Shown here: positions 38,358 to 47,087 of the stretch, one piece after another | Position numbering within the stretch: position 1 is the first letter of the stretch | Layout of the letters: each line of letters opens with the position of its first letter | Origin: Shewanella sp. CG12_big_fil_rev_8_21_14_0_65_47_15 | GTDB taxonomy: Bacteria; Pseudomonadota; Gammaproteobacteria; Enterobacterales; Shewanellaceae | NCBI RefSeq assembly: GCF_002783505.1 | Contig: NZ_PFGL01000017.1 | Span: 52,253 to 116,252, forward strand | Direction of reading: 5' to 3' | DNA length: 64,000 nucleotides | Made by a program: the position numbers and the translations under genes | The notes under the pieces: generated by a model | Told to the model about the DNA's origin: nothing | Databases searched by the model: none | Seen by the model: the letters and a program-made list of their open reading frames with translations, nothing else

Positions 38358-39599
38358 CTATTTACCTAAAACAAATTTGTAAGTGACATATAAACGTAGA
38401 TCGTCAAGATCTTCACCTTGATCAACATCGACCATGGCATAACGCGCCCTAAGTCCTAGGCCTGATAACGTACCGGAAAACTTATAGGTGATTGAAAAGT
38501 CTGTTTCGTTAAAATCTTTTGCGGCACCAGTTGGAACTTCGTACTGTCCATAAAAGGCATAGGCTTCTAACCCGTTCAGGCCCAGTTTCTCAAAGTCATA
38601 GGCAAGTCTTAATGCATTGACTTCTTCCTCGCCCCGTGCCGATTGATATACCTGTTGAATGACCACTTTATCATCGCCCCATGGGGTAAGCAGTGTGTCA
38701 TCGCCTGTCTTAGCATACAAATAGGTGATATCAGCACCGGCAAGTTTGGCACCTAAATGGAAACCATATTGGTAGGTATCGAGCGGACCGCCCGTTTCAT
38801 CACCCGTTGCTTGCTGAGTTAAATAGGAAGGTGTTAGGTACAGATTAGTTGCACCCACATCGGTGGATAGTTTCACCTTGGCATAGGTTTGGTTGAAGAC
38901 ATCTTCCATGCGGTAGTGCCATAGATTGACTTCAGTTTTGACTGTCTCAAAGGGCAATAGATACTTTGCTCCTAGGGCATAAACAGGATTATCCGCTACA
39001 TCGGCGATAACGCCTGCCCTTGCTAGCTCGCTTTGTACGGCTTCTTTAACGGATACAAAGCTGTTATCGGACCATCCCATAGAATCGGTAATATATAGGG
39101 CAGAAAGGGTAAGGTTATCAATGCTCTTGTTCTCTGCAGAAAAACCGCGGAACGTCCGTGGGATAGCGCGAATATCATGGGGATTCATCATAGGGGTGCG
39201 CAGTTCCTGTGCGCCGAGCTTGAATTTAGTATTCCACCAATCGCCTTGGACAAAATATTCTTGTAAGCGGTTAACATCGTCATGGTCACCGTTGGCGTCG
39301 CGAGCGACTAAACCATAAACATCATCTGAGTCGTTGATCCAAATCGGATTTGCAGAAGCGAAGCTAGTGCCAAAACTAATACCGTTTACTTTTGCGGTAT
39401 TGTAGTAAAACAGGCCACCAAATGAGGTGTCATGTTTGGTGTTCGTCGTATTATCAAAGTCACGGGTAAAATCGAATAGCCGTAATTCACCCTTTAGTGT
39501 CCCTTGGCTAAACATTTGATCAATGTTGGTATCTGCAATGGCTGGGATGCTTAACACCGATAGCACAAGTAAAGATAAATAAGATCTGTTCATCATCAT
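38358..39599 (-). CDS. OprD-like outer-membrane porin
   Basis: A 413-residue barrel with signal peptide ending IPAIA-DTNID. The OprD family signature is visible in KFKLGAQELRTPMMNPHDIR and IPRTFRGFSAEN, and strands with alternating hydrophobic residues run to the end (LYVTYKFVLGK). OprD porins admit small aromatic or carboxylic compounds. Its place between the esterase and the GntR regulator suggests it feeds the esterase product or substrate across the outer membrane. A candidate operator lies 74 bases upstream of the start. Confidence 0.82.
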   Translation of the reverse strand: MMMNRSYLSLLVLSVLSIPAIADTNIDQMFSQGTLKGELRLFDFTRDFDNTTNTKHDTSFGGLFYYNTAKVNGISFGTSFASANPIWINDSDDVYGLVARDANGDHDDVNRLQEYFVQGDWWNTKFKLGAQELRTPMMNPHDIRAIPRTFRGFSAENKSIDNLTLSALYITDSMGWSDNSFVSVKEAVQSELARAGVIADVADNPVYALGAKYLLPFETVKTEVNLWHYRMEDVFNQTYAKVKLSTDVGATNLYLTPSYLTQQATGDETGGPLDTYQYGFHLGAKLAGADITYLYAKTGDDTLLTPWGDDKVVIQQVYQSARGEEEVNALRLAYDFEKLGLNGLEAYAFYGQYEVPTGAAKDFNETDFSITYKFSGTLSGLGLRARYAMVDVDQGEDLDDLRLYVTYKFVLGK

Positions 39600-39672
39600 T
39601 TTCCTTATTTTTGTTTGTCCCGATCGGAATGGTCCGAGCGAGTTAAAAGGTTATCGTTAACCTCTTTAGGTG

Positions 39673-39690
39673 AAATGTATGATGTATAAC
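39673..39690. promoter_or_regulatory. Candidate GntR/FCD operator upstream of porin gene
   Basis: AAATGTATGATGTATAAC, related to the site at 36166-36183. It lies between the divergent porin and regulator genes, where an autoregulating FCD protein would usually bind. Confidence 0.4.
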
Positions 39691-39873
39691 CTTTGCTCGC
39701 AATGGAGTAAGAATGAATATGAGAAACGAGTTACGAAATTCGTACAGATGTTACATTGATCAACAAAGATGAAGATTTTTTAATCACTAATGTAGGAAAT
39801 GCGGGAGTACTTTTGCCGAATTATCTGAGTCTTATGGTAGAATGGCACCACTGAGTCTATCCGAGATTATAAA

Positions 39874-40593
39874 TTGCATATCTTCAAGCCTATTAAGCAG
39901 ATAAAAGCTTCGAGTGAAGTTGGCCAGCAATTGAAAAATGCTATTTTAGGGGGCGACTATAAGGCGGGTGATAAGTTGCCCTCCGAGCGTGAATTAATCG
40001 AGCTATTTCAAGTTAGCCGTACTGTGGTTCGGGAGGCGATTAAGAGTCTCGAAGCGGGTGGGTTAGTTGAAATTCGTCAAGGGGCGACGGGTGGTGCATT
40101 TGTTAAGCATTTGACCTTTGAGCGTTTAAGTGATGCCTGCCACGACTTATTTATGATGGGAAAACTCTCTCTACCTGAGCTGTGTCAGGCACGAATGTTG
40201 ATTGAGCCCCAAGTGGCGCGGATGGCGGCCAAAAATTGCACTCCAGAGCAAGCGAAAGCCTTACAAGAGGCCAATAGCCATGAAAGTGATACCTATGATT
40301 ATCCGGATACCGTCATTTTACGATCTCAGGTGCATTATTTGCTGGCGGAAATGTCGGGTAATCGTTTTCTAGAAGCGATCGTAAAATCCTTGTTGGTTTT
40401 ATTAAGTAATCAAACGACTAAATTCCAGCCACCGACAGATGAAATTCACCCTTTAGGCTTGCACGATGTCATTGTCGAAGCGGTTATCGCCAAAGATGAG
40501 GCGAAAGCTGAAGCCGAAATGTTGGCACATCTGCAAGATTTTAATCAACGCTTAGCTGAAATTGAGCGTAAGTATATGCTTAAAAAGGCTTAA
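39874..40593 (+). CDS. GntR-family (FCD/FadR subfamily) regulator of the cassette
   Basis: A 239-residue transcription factor. The N-terminal winged helix has the family pattern LPSERELIELFQVSRTVVREAI and GLVEIRQGATGGAFV. The C-terminal all-helical FCD ligand domain has the metal-site residues (Asp/His within HYLLAEMSGN and HDVIVEAV). The start is taken as TTG 39874 because no ATG precedes the helix-turn-helix; this is uncertain. FCD regulators normally sense the carboxylic acid handled by nearby genes, here probably an aromatic acid. Confidence 0.88.
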   Translation: MHIFKPIKQIKASSEVGQQLKNAILGGDYKAGDKLPSERELIELFQVSRTVVREAIKSLEAGGLVEIRQGATGGAFVKHLTFERLSDACHDLFMMGKLSLPELCQARMLIEPQVARMAAKNCTPEQAKALQEANSHESDTYDYPDTVILRSQVHYLLAEMSGNRFLEAIVKSLLVLLSNQTTKFQPPTDEIHPLGLHDVIVEAVIAKDEAKAEAEMLAHLQDFNQRLAEIERKYMLKKA

Positions 40594-40645
40594 GTGAGTG
40601 CTGACAAAGCGCTTAATGCTTTAGCAAGCACCAGCGTAAATGATT

Positions 40646-40675
40646 AAATACCCGTCTAAATGGACGGGTATTTTT
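40646..40675. terminator. Bidirectional terminator between regulator and DUF1850 gene
   Basis: AAATACCCGTC, loop TAAATG, GACGGGTATTTTTG between two convergent genes. Confidence 0.85.
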
Positions 40676-40687
40676 GTATCCTGGGGA

Positions 40688-41092
40688 TTAAGGAAAAGTA
40701 GCGCAGCCCCACAGTTCGACCGCTGCATCTTGCTTGTTAGGTGCGCCAATCCAATGGTCCATGGCTTGGCATTGCACCTTGCCAGAAGGCTGCGCGAAAC
40801 AAATATCAAAATCCCCCGCTTCGGGTGTGCGGCCTAAGCGTAATTTAGGCAGCGTTGGGAGCTTAGGCCGATAATGCCAGCTGCCATTGTTAAACACCGC
40901 ATCATCTGGGATTTCCATTCCCGCACCAGTCCCTTTAACTCTCGCCTCGACTAACACTAAGCCTTGGGGCGTGATGTTATAGTCCTCCTCCCAGCGGATT
41001 TTTTCTATGCTGTGGTTCCATGACAAGGTGAAGTGGTCTGTGGGCACTTGCGCCCACAGTGTGCCCGCTAGGCCTAAACATAGACCTAGCAT
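40688..41092 (-). CDS. DUF1850 protein (TAXI-TRAP accessory)
   Basis: A 134-residue protein with an N-terminal signal (MLGLCLGLAGTLWA). The FTLSWNHSIEKIRWEEDY segment is the DUF1850 hallmark (HSxEk...E-Y). This family almost always travels with TAXI-type TRAP transporters, as here, immediately downstream of the permease. Role unknown. Confidence 0.8.
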   Translation of the reverse strand: MLGLCLGLAGTLWAQVPTDHFTLSWNHSIEKIRWEEDYNITPQGLVLVEARVKGTGAGMEIPDDAVFNNGSWHYRPKLPTLPKLRLGRTPEAGDFDICFAQPSGKVQCQAMDHWIGAPNKQDAAVELWGCATFP

Positions 41093-41136
41093 TTGTTGAC
41101 TCCCATCCAGATATTAATAACAGATAATTCCAAGGC

Positions 41137-43170
41137 TTATCCCTGCTCGGCAAGGCGCTTAAGTTTACGCGCCCGCCAACTGTGCTGCAGGATAAACAAC
41201 AGCGCGAGTCCAAAGCCGATTTCATCGCTGAGCGGCGTGGCAAGGATTAAACTTGCTCCGGCGAGGAAACCCATCAATCTTTCCCACCAATAGAGTTTTT
41301 GCAGCAGATAACCCGTAAATATCACCCCCCAGATCCCAATGCCCACAGTCGCCTTCAGCACCACAAAACCGATAGCCAACCAGCTATCGCTTTGTAGCAT
41401 TAATGCGGGATCGTAAACCGCCATAAAAGGAATAACAAAGCCGGCAATAGCGATACGAATCGCCCATAGGCTAATTTTAAGTCCTGACTCCTTGGCAATC
41501 GGGGCGGCGGCAAAGCAGGCCAAGGCTACGGGCGGGGTGAGATCGGCCATGATGCCAAAATAGAACACAAACATATGGGACACTATCAAGGGCACGCCTA
41601 AGTCGAGCAATGCGGGGGCGGCAATTGAACTGGTGATAATGTAGTTTGGAATAGTCGGGATCCCCATACCCAATACCAGACAAGTGAGCATAGTTAACAC
41701 TAAGGAGAGAAACAGATTATCTTGCCCTACCGCCAGAATGTAGCTGGCAAAGGTTGAGGCGATACCCGTCAGTGACACTATGCCGATAATTATTCCGACT
41801 AAGGCACAAGCTATCCCCACGGGGACGGCGTGACGCGCACCTTCCACCAAAGCATGTAAGCAGATTATCAGGGTATCTTTGCCGCCCTTAATAAACCAAC
41901 ATACCGCCACCAATAGGGCAATCACAGCAAATACCACCGCAATCCCTAATTGGAAGAAACCCGCACATAGCACACCTAAGGCTATCCAAAAGGCAAAACG
42001 CAGCGCATTCGATGGCAGTCTCAAGACGATGGCGGAGCCTAGGATAACGATTGAAGTCAGTGCTAAGCCGACCATGCCAGAAAAGAGTGGCGTTCTGCCG
42101 GAAAAAAGCAGGTAGATCAAAATAAACAAGGGGATAAGTAGATACCAACGTTCCTTAATCGCGGCCCAGGGATCGGGACATTGATCCTTAGGTAGGCCGC
42201 ACAGATTGGCGCGCTTAGCCTCTAAATGTACCATCCAGAATACGGAGCAGAAATACAGTAAGGCAGGGATCAGTGCCGCTTTAGCGATTTCAATAAAAGG
42301 CACGTTAATGGTTTCGGCCATAATAAAAGCCACCGCGCCCATAATGGGGGGCATGATTTGGCTGCCCATACTCGAGGTTGCTTCCACCCCGCCGGCAAAG
42401 GCGGGGCGATAACCGAAGCGTTTCATCAAGGGAATGGTAAATTGCCCCGTGGTGACTACGTTGGCAACTCCCGAGCCCGTGATAGTCCCCATCATTGCCG
42501 AAGAAACCACGGCGACTTTGGCTGGGCCACCCAGCTTGTGGCCGAATAATCCCATCGCAAAATCGGTGAAGAGACGGATCATCCCCGCCTGTTCTAAAAA
42601 GGCACCAAAGAGAATAAATAGGAAGATGTAAGTTGCCGACACATAGGTCGGAGTACCATAGAGTCCTTCGGTGCCAAAGGATAGCTGATTGATAATCTGA
42701 TCAATCCCATAGCCGCGGTGCATTAGCTCACCGGGTAGATATTGGCCGAACAAACCGTAGGCCAAGAAGAGGCTACAGATAATGGGCAGCGCCCAACCCA
42801 TGACTCGCCGAGCAGCTTCAAACACTAATATAATCAGGATGATACCAATCACCATATCGGCATCGGTCAATTCACCCGAGCGCTGGATCAGATCGGCTTC
42901 AAAAATCCATTGATAGGCCGCAGTGGCGATCCCCGCAAGGCCGAGTACCCAAGCCAAAGGTTGCCAAGGTCTGGATTTACCCACTGCCGGATAACTCAGA
43001 AAAACCACTAACAGGAGGAATCCCACATGGGTGGCACGCAGCACCTGAGTCGAAACAGGGTGAAAGGCGGCGGTAATAATCTGAAAAATAGAGAAAACTA
43101 AGGCGGTATAAAATAGTGCCTTGGGCCAGTCGCTAGGCTTAGCACTAAGGCCTTGCTCGGAATCGCTCAT
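41137..43170 (-). CDS. TRAP transporter fused permease (DctQM type, TAXI subfamily)
   Basis: A 677-residue inner-membrane protein with about 16-18 spans: a fused small (DctQ-like) N-terminal part and a large DctM-like permease. Conserved DctM features include GLFGHKLGGPAKVAVVSSAM, GSGVANVVTTGQFTIPLMKR and the second repeat LVLGMGIPTIPNYI and PPVALACFAAAPIA. I start at the second Met (43170) because GAGG lies seven bases before it. It imports a substrate, driven by an ion gradient, that is delivered by the TAXI binding protein encoded upstream. In this cassette that is inferred to be an aromatic or other carboxylic acid. Confidence 0.93.
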   Translation of the reverse strand: MSDSEQGLSAKPSDWPKALFYTALVFSIFQIITAAFHPVSTQVLRATHVGFLLLVVFLSYPAVGKSRPWQPLAWVLGLAGIATAAYQWIFEADLIQRSGELTDADMVIGIILIILVFEAARRVMGWALPIICSLFLAYGLFGQYLPGELMHRGYGIDQIINQLSFGTEGLYGTPTYVSATYIFLFILFGAFLEQAGMIRLFTDFAMGLFGHKLGGPAKVAVVSSAMMGTITGSGVANVVTTGQFTIPLMKRFGYRPAFAGGVEATSSMGSQIMPPIMGAVAFIMAETINVPFIEIAKAALIPALLYFCSVFWMVHLEAKRANLCGLPKDQCPDPWAAIKERWYLLIPLFILIYLLFSGRTPLFSGMVGLALTSIVILGSAIVLRLPSNALRFAFWIALGVLCAGFFQLGIAVVFAVIALLVAVCWFIKGGKDTLIICLHALVEGARHAVPVGIACALVGIIIGIVSLTGIASTFASYILAVGQDNLFLSLVLTMLTCLVLGMGIPTIPNYIITSSIAAPALLDLGVPLIVSHMFVFYFGIMADLTPPVALACFAAAPIAKESGLKISLWAIRIAIAGFVIPFMAVYDPALMLQSDSWLAIGFVVLKATVGIGIWGVIFTGYLLQKLYWWERLMGFLAGASLILATPLSDEIGFGLALLFILQHSWRARKLKRLAEQG

Positions 43171-43284
43171 ATTATGCCTCACAGCATTAGACTACAGAGG
43201 GCGACATAGCACTCGAGCCTTAGTGTTAACTTATCGCTCAAGTGCTTAAGTGGAACATTGGTCGCACAGGTTTAGATGAAAGGC

Positions 43285-44241
43285 TTAGAGTGCGCCTACT
43301 TCTTTGAAATAACGCTCCGCACCAGGGTGAAGCGGTGCAGGTAGCTTTTTAGTCGCGTTATCTAAGCTAATAGCCTTGGCGGCCGAATGAGCGTTACCTA
43401 GACGCTCTAGGTTTTCAAACATGATTTTTGCCATTTGATAGGCGAGATCATCGGAGACGCCGCTTTGGGTGACGAAGATGTTTTGAATAGCAACCGTGGA
43501 TACATCCGCCGTTTGGCCTTCATAGGTGGCAGCAGGAATAACGCCGTATTGATAGGCGGGATTATTGATTTTGAGGATGACATCTTCGGGGACCTCGACA
43601 AAGTTAATCGGCATGGTCGCCGCCAAATCGCGGATGGCAGCCATACCGAGGCCGGAAGATTGTAAGGTTGCATCTAACTGACGATTTTTAATTAACTCAA
43701 CGGATTCGGCATAGGGTAAAAACTCCACTTTACCCATATCTTCGTAGCTTAATCCCGCCGCCTTGAAAATGGCTCTGGCGTTGAGTTCAGTGCCCGATTT
43801 AGGCGCTCCCACAGAGATACGTTTACCTTTTAAATCGGCTAAGGTTTTGATACCAGACTCTTTATTGGCCACGATTTGAATATAATTGGGGTAAGCGGCG
43901 GCAATCACACGGATTTTGTCCAATGGCTTTTTAAAGCCTGCATCGACATCTCCTTGATAGGCCGCGGCAACGGAATCACCTAGGGCTAAGGCTAATTCAC
44001 CACGACCAGCCTGTAGCAGGTTAAGGTTTTCAACCGAAGCCTTAGTCGCTTGAACTGAGGTTTTGGCCCCTTCAATGCCTGTACCGTAGAGTTGGGATAG
44101 GGCAACACCTATGGGGTAATAAACACCGCTGGTGCCACCGGTAAGAATATTAATAAATGCGGGTGCGGCTGCCATAGTGGCTGCGCTGAGTGAGAGTGTC
44201 AGTGCGGTACCGACGGCGATAAAACGTTTGTTAATTTTCAT
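43285..44241 (-). CDS. TAXI-family TRAP solute-binding protein
   Basis: A 318-residue periplasmic binding protein. The signal peptide ends near TMAAA-PAFIN. The TAXI signature INILTGGTSGVYYPIGVALSQ follows at once, and the domain continues with ELALALGDSVAAAYQG and SVGAPKSGTELNARAI. It is the first gene of the transporter operon with the fused permease and DUF1850 protein. Many TAXI homologues bind glutamate-like or dicarboxylate ligands; the ligand here is unknown. Confidence 0.93.
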   Translation of the reverse strand: MKINKRFIAVGTALTLSLSAATMAAAPAFINILTGGTSGVYYPIGVALSQLYGTGIEGAKTSVQATKASVENLNLLQAGRGELALALGDSVAAAYQGDVDAGFKKPLDKIRVIAAAYPNYIQIVANKESGIKTLADLKGKRISVGAPKSGTELNARAIFKAAGLSYEDMGKVEFLPYAESVELIKNRQLDATLQSSGLGMAAIRDLAATMPINFVEVPEDVILKINNPAYQYGVIPAATYEGQTADVSTVAIQNIFVTQSGVSDDLAYQMAKIMFENLERLGNAHSAAKAISLDNATKKLPAPLHPGAERYFKEVGAL

Positions 44242-44609
44242 ACTGAAATATCCTTATTTTTTATTGTGTTATATAGGGCTATTAACATCGACTCTGTTGA
44301 CTGCTGACTTTAGTATCACTACTTATATACCCAAAACTGCTCAAAATACAGGCTTTAGATGCAGTTTTATACCTTAGCAAAAGGTCCAGAGAATGTAGAT
44401 TTAGCTTTAGTCTAGGTGACATTTTAAGATGTAGGAGATTTTAGATTGTAATTGTTTAAAAACAATAAATTACAATTATTTTGGCGCAAGTGTTAAACGG
44501 GCATTTTTTGAGAAGGACTGAGCCACTACAACTGAGGTGGATAATAAAAAGGGCTAACCTAAGTTAACCCTCTATTGATGTCGAATGCGCAACTTAACGT
44601 GGCACAACA
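44242..44609. other. Intergenic region upstream of TAXI operon
   Basis: 368 AT-rich bases. They hold the promoter of the leftward TAXI operon and the terminator of the small Lys-rich gene (44546-44570). No other gene was seen. Confidence 0.45.
44546..44570 (-). terminator. Terminator of small Lys-rich gene
   Basis: On the minus strand GGGTTAAC, loop TTAG, GTTAGCCC (one mismatch) is followed by TTTTTATTA, 40 bases after the stop at 44610. Confidence 0.7.
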
Positions 44610-44732
44610 CTATTTAGTGTTTTCTAAGAAACCCTTAGAAGCATTTTTAGCGTGTTTTGCTGCTCTTTTTTCTTTTGCAGACATTAACGGCTTCTTCTTA
44701 GTCTCTTTGCGGTTTTTTTGCTCTTTACTCAT
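44610..44732 (-). CDS. 40-residue Lys-rich basic protein
   Basis: A small ORF with strong signals: GGAGTTAGCT before ATG, and a terminator after the stop. The protein begins MSKEQKNRKETKKKPLMSAK and continues with EKRAAKHAKNASKGFLENTK; more than a third of its residues are Lys or Arg. Its charge and size suggest an RNA- or nucleoid-binding protein. I have the impression that similar short Lys-rich proteins occur in other gammaproteobacteria but cannot name the family. Confidence 0.75.
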   Translation of the reverse strand: MSKEQKNRKETKKKPLMSAKEKRAAKHAKNASKGFLENTK

Positions 44733-45064
44733 AGCTAACTCCATGTACTTTGTGGTTGTTCATCAGGCTAATCATGTAAGCCATACGCGTGAAACCCGTT
44801 CCATGATGTCCTGATTAAAGCGAAACGTTTAAACTCGAATTACACCATTTTTAAATCACAACTATTTAAAACGATAGGTAATTTATTTGAATTTGTTTGC
44901 CTCTCTGAGCTGTACTCGCAAAATAATCTTATCACCGAAATCCGTGGCGAGATCTATCCTCCACTTAGAATAATTCATGCTATGGGTAGTGCTAAACTGT
45001 CTATAAAATATGCTATCCAGCGCACAGTTTTTACCATCAAGCCTGCGTAGGCGTATAACAATGC
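44733..45064. other. Intergenic region, no gene seen
   Basis: 332 bases between two leftward genes. It includes the promoter of the 40-residue gene. No further ORF with a ribosome site, hairpin or repeat was found. Confidence 0.4.
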
Positions 45065-46357
45065 CTATCTGCGGGTTGATTTACCTAATATTCCCCCTAG
45101 GAGCCCCCGAAGAATTTGTTTTCCCAATTGATTACCCACGGTACGTGCCGCCTGTTTAGACAGTGTTTCGGCTAAACCTTGGCGGCGTTTATTACCGAAG
45201 ATTAGCTCGCTAAACCAACCCTGCTCTTCTGTTTTAGGACCCGCTTGAGCGGCATTTTCTGAGGACGTTGATGGTTCGGGCTCACTATTAGATCGCCTGT
45301 TGTGGAGTAATTCATAGGCCGATTCGCGGTTGATTAAATGGTCATATTTGCCACCAATAGGGCCTTGTGCCCGAACTTGTTGCAGCTCATCGATCAATGC
45401 GGGTCCCATACGGCAGCGGGGTGGGGCGATGAGCGCGCGTTCTACCATACTAGGCACTCCTTTATCGGCCAGCATGGAGACTAAGGCTTCGCCCACCGCC
45501 AGTTGGGATATCACATCTGTAACGACTAGCTTAGGGTTGGGTACAAAGGTTTCGGCCGCGGTGTTAACGGCTTTTTGATCCCTTGGGGTGTAAGCCCTAA
45601 GGGCGTGCTGAATACGATTGCCGAGTTGCCCGAGGATTTCATTGGGAACATCATCTGGAAATTGTGAGCAAAAATAAACGCCAACGCCCTTGGAGCGGAT
45701 AAGCCGCATAATTTGTTCAACCCGTTTTAATAGGCTTGGCGGGTACCCTTCAAACAGTAGATGTGCCTCATCGATAAAAAAGATCAGTTTAGGTTTGTCG
45801 AGATCGCCGACCTCTGGCAGATTTTCAAATAACTCTGATAACAACCAGAGTAGAAAACTTGAATATAATCTTGGCGTTAAAATAAGTTTATTGGCGGCGA
45901 GTAAATTGATGATGCCACGCCCCTGCAAATTAGTACGCATCAAATCTTCGAGTTGTAATGCGGGTTCGCCGAAAAAGTCTTTACCGCCATCGCGCTCTAA
46001 CCCGAGCACAGCTCGTTGAATGGCGGCGAGGGATTGGGCGCTGATAAGGCCATATTTGGCGGAGATTTCTTTACGCTCATCGGCGACTAAGTTGAGCATG
46101 GCCCGCAGATCGTCGAGATCGAGCAACAACAATCCTTGGTCGTCAGCCAGTTGAAAGACAATATCTAAAATGCCGCTTGGGGTGTCATTAAGCTCGAGAA
46201 TGCGGCCAAGCAAGGTGGGACCCATTTCACTGACGGTTGTGCGTAAGGGGTGTCCTTGCTCTCCCGCTAAATCCCAGAAAAACACCGGATTGGCCTCGGT
46301 TTGATAGTCCTCAATCCCGATTTCGGCCGCCCGCTGGAATAGCTTGTCGTTTGGCAT
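45065..46357 (-). pseudogene. DUF853 (YjgR/HerA-like) ATPase lacking its N-terminal Walker A
   Basis: The 430 residues align with E. coli YjgR (about 500 residues) from roughly its residue 72: NPVFFWDLAGEQGHPLR, GLLLLDLDDLRAM, KLIFFIDEAHLLF (Walker B) and RIQHALRAYTPRDQKAV are clear. The first ~70 residues, which carry the nucleotide-binding GATGTGKT loop, are missing: an in-frame TAA lies four codons before the ATG and no frame of 46358-46600 encodes a P-loop. The gene therefore looks truncated at its 5' end, next to the T3SS island, and should not hydrolyse ATP. Confidence 0.75.
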
Positions 46358-46603
46358 ATTTAAGATTTAAGTGAACCTGTTGCTCACCTTTCCCTAGGAG
46401 TAGAGTATTCAAGCGCAGTCCTTATCTTAATTTAACAATTCAAGAATCGGTCGTGTGTGGATAGCAAATCATCATCCAGTGTTTGTCTTTAAAAAATCTC
46501 TGTCAACATTGTTAAGTGCTGCATTGATACGGCTAAGATAAAGCCAGCCAATGCTAGCTTGGCTAAGTGTAGCTATTTTGTTGCATTTGTTGAGGCACTG
46601 AAG

Positions 46604-46831
46604 ATGAAAACGCCATTGATTATGTGAGTCTTATCCGCATCATTACTCATATCTGCCTGTGCAGAGTTAGTCTGCTCCGCAAGGACGGATGTCGATCCCT
46701 ATGGGCCAATGCTAGATAAACAGCGCTGTGTGGCCGAGGCGGATAAACAGTTAGCCGTGGATGAAAAAGCTAAAAAGGCGACAGAGGAACACAGGGCGGT
46801 ATCGGTCAGTTTTTTATTGGGCTTGCCATGA
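46604..46831 (+). pseudogene. Small lipoprotein gene with TGA in the signal peptide
   Basis: From ATG 46604 the frame reads MKTPLIM, then TGA (codon 8), then VLSASLLISACAELVCSART through to a stop at 46831. The part after the TGA has a clear lipobox (LISAC), so the intact form would be a lipoprotein of about 67 mature residues with a Lys/Glu-rich helix. The single nonsense codon inside the signal peptide probably inactivates it. The end overlaps the next gene by four bases (ATGA). Confidence 0.5.
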
Positions 46832-47049
46832 TGTGTGCAGGATTTTATCTGCTACTCAATGCGATACAGGTAAGCTCCAGTTTTGGACTGGGCTATGGAC
46901 TCTACCGCATGAATGCCTTTGGGCAGGGATTTTCTATCATCACGGGTATGGTAATGTTGCCCTTTATCCTAGGGGTTATGATGGTGTTTTTCGATGCCAA
47001 GACTAATAGTGACCATAACCATTTTCATTTGCTAAATGGTTATGGATGA
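46828..47049 (+). CDS. Small two-span membrane protein, unrecognised
   Basis: A 73-residue protein with two hydrophobic helices (about 1-20 and 33-53) and a short C-terminal tail ending HNHFHLLNGYG. It overlaps the preceding interrupted lipoprotein gene by 4 bases, which suggests co-translation with it in the past. No family recognised. Confidence 0.45.
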   Translation: MMCAGFYLLLNAIQVSSSFGLGYGLYRMNAFGQGFSIITGMVMLPFILGVMMVFFDAKTNSDHNHFHLLNGYG

Positions 47050-47087
47050 ATTTATCGCCACGGCTAGTTTAAGTGAATTGAATTAGC

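Noticed and set aside
44575..44814. 79-codon plus-strand open frame
   Set aside because: It overlaps the 40-residue minus-strand gene that has a good RBS and terminator; the plus frame has neither.
46604..46831. TGA as selenocysteine codon
   Set aside because: The TGA lies inside a signal peptide and no SECIS-like hairpin follows; a nonsense mutation is simpler.
46761..47006. 81-codon plus-strand open frame overlapping the small membrane protein gene
   Set aside because: Other frame over the same DNA; the 46828 frame gives two clean membrane spans and an ATGA overlap with the preceding frame.
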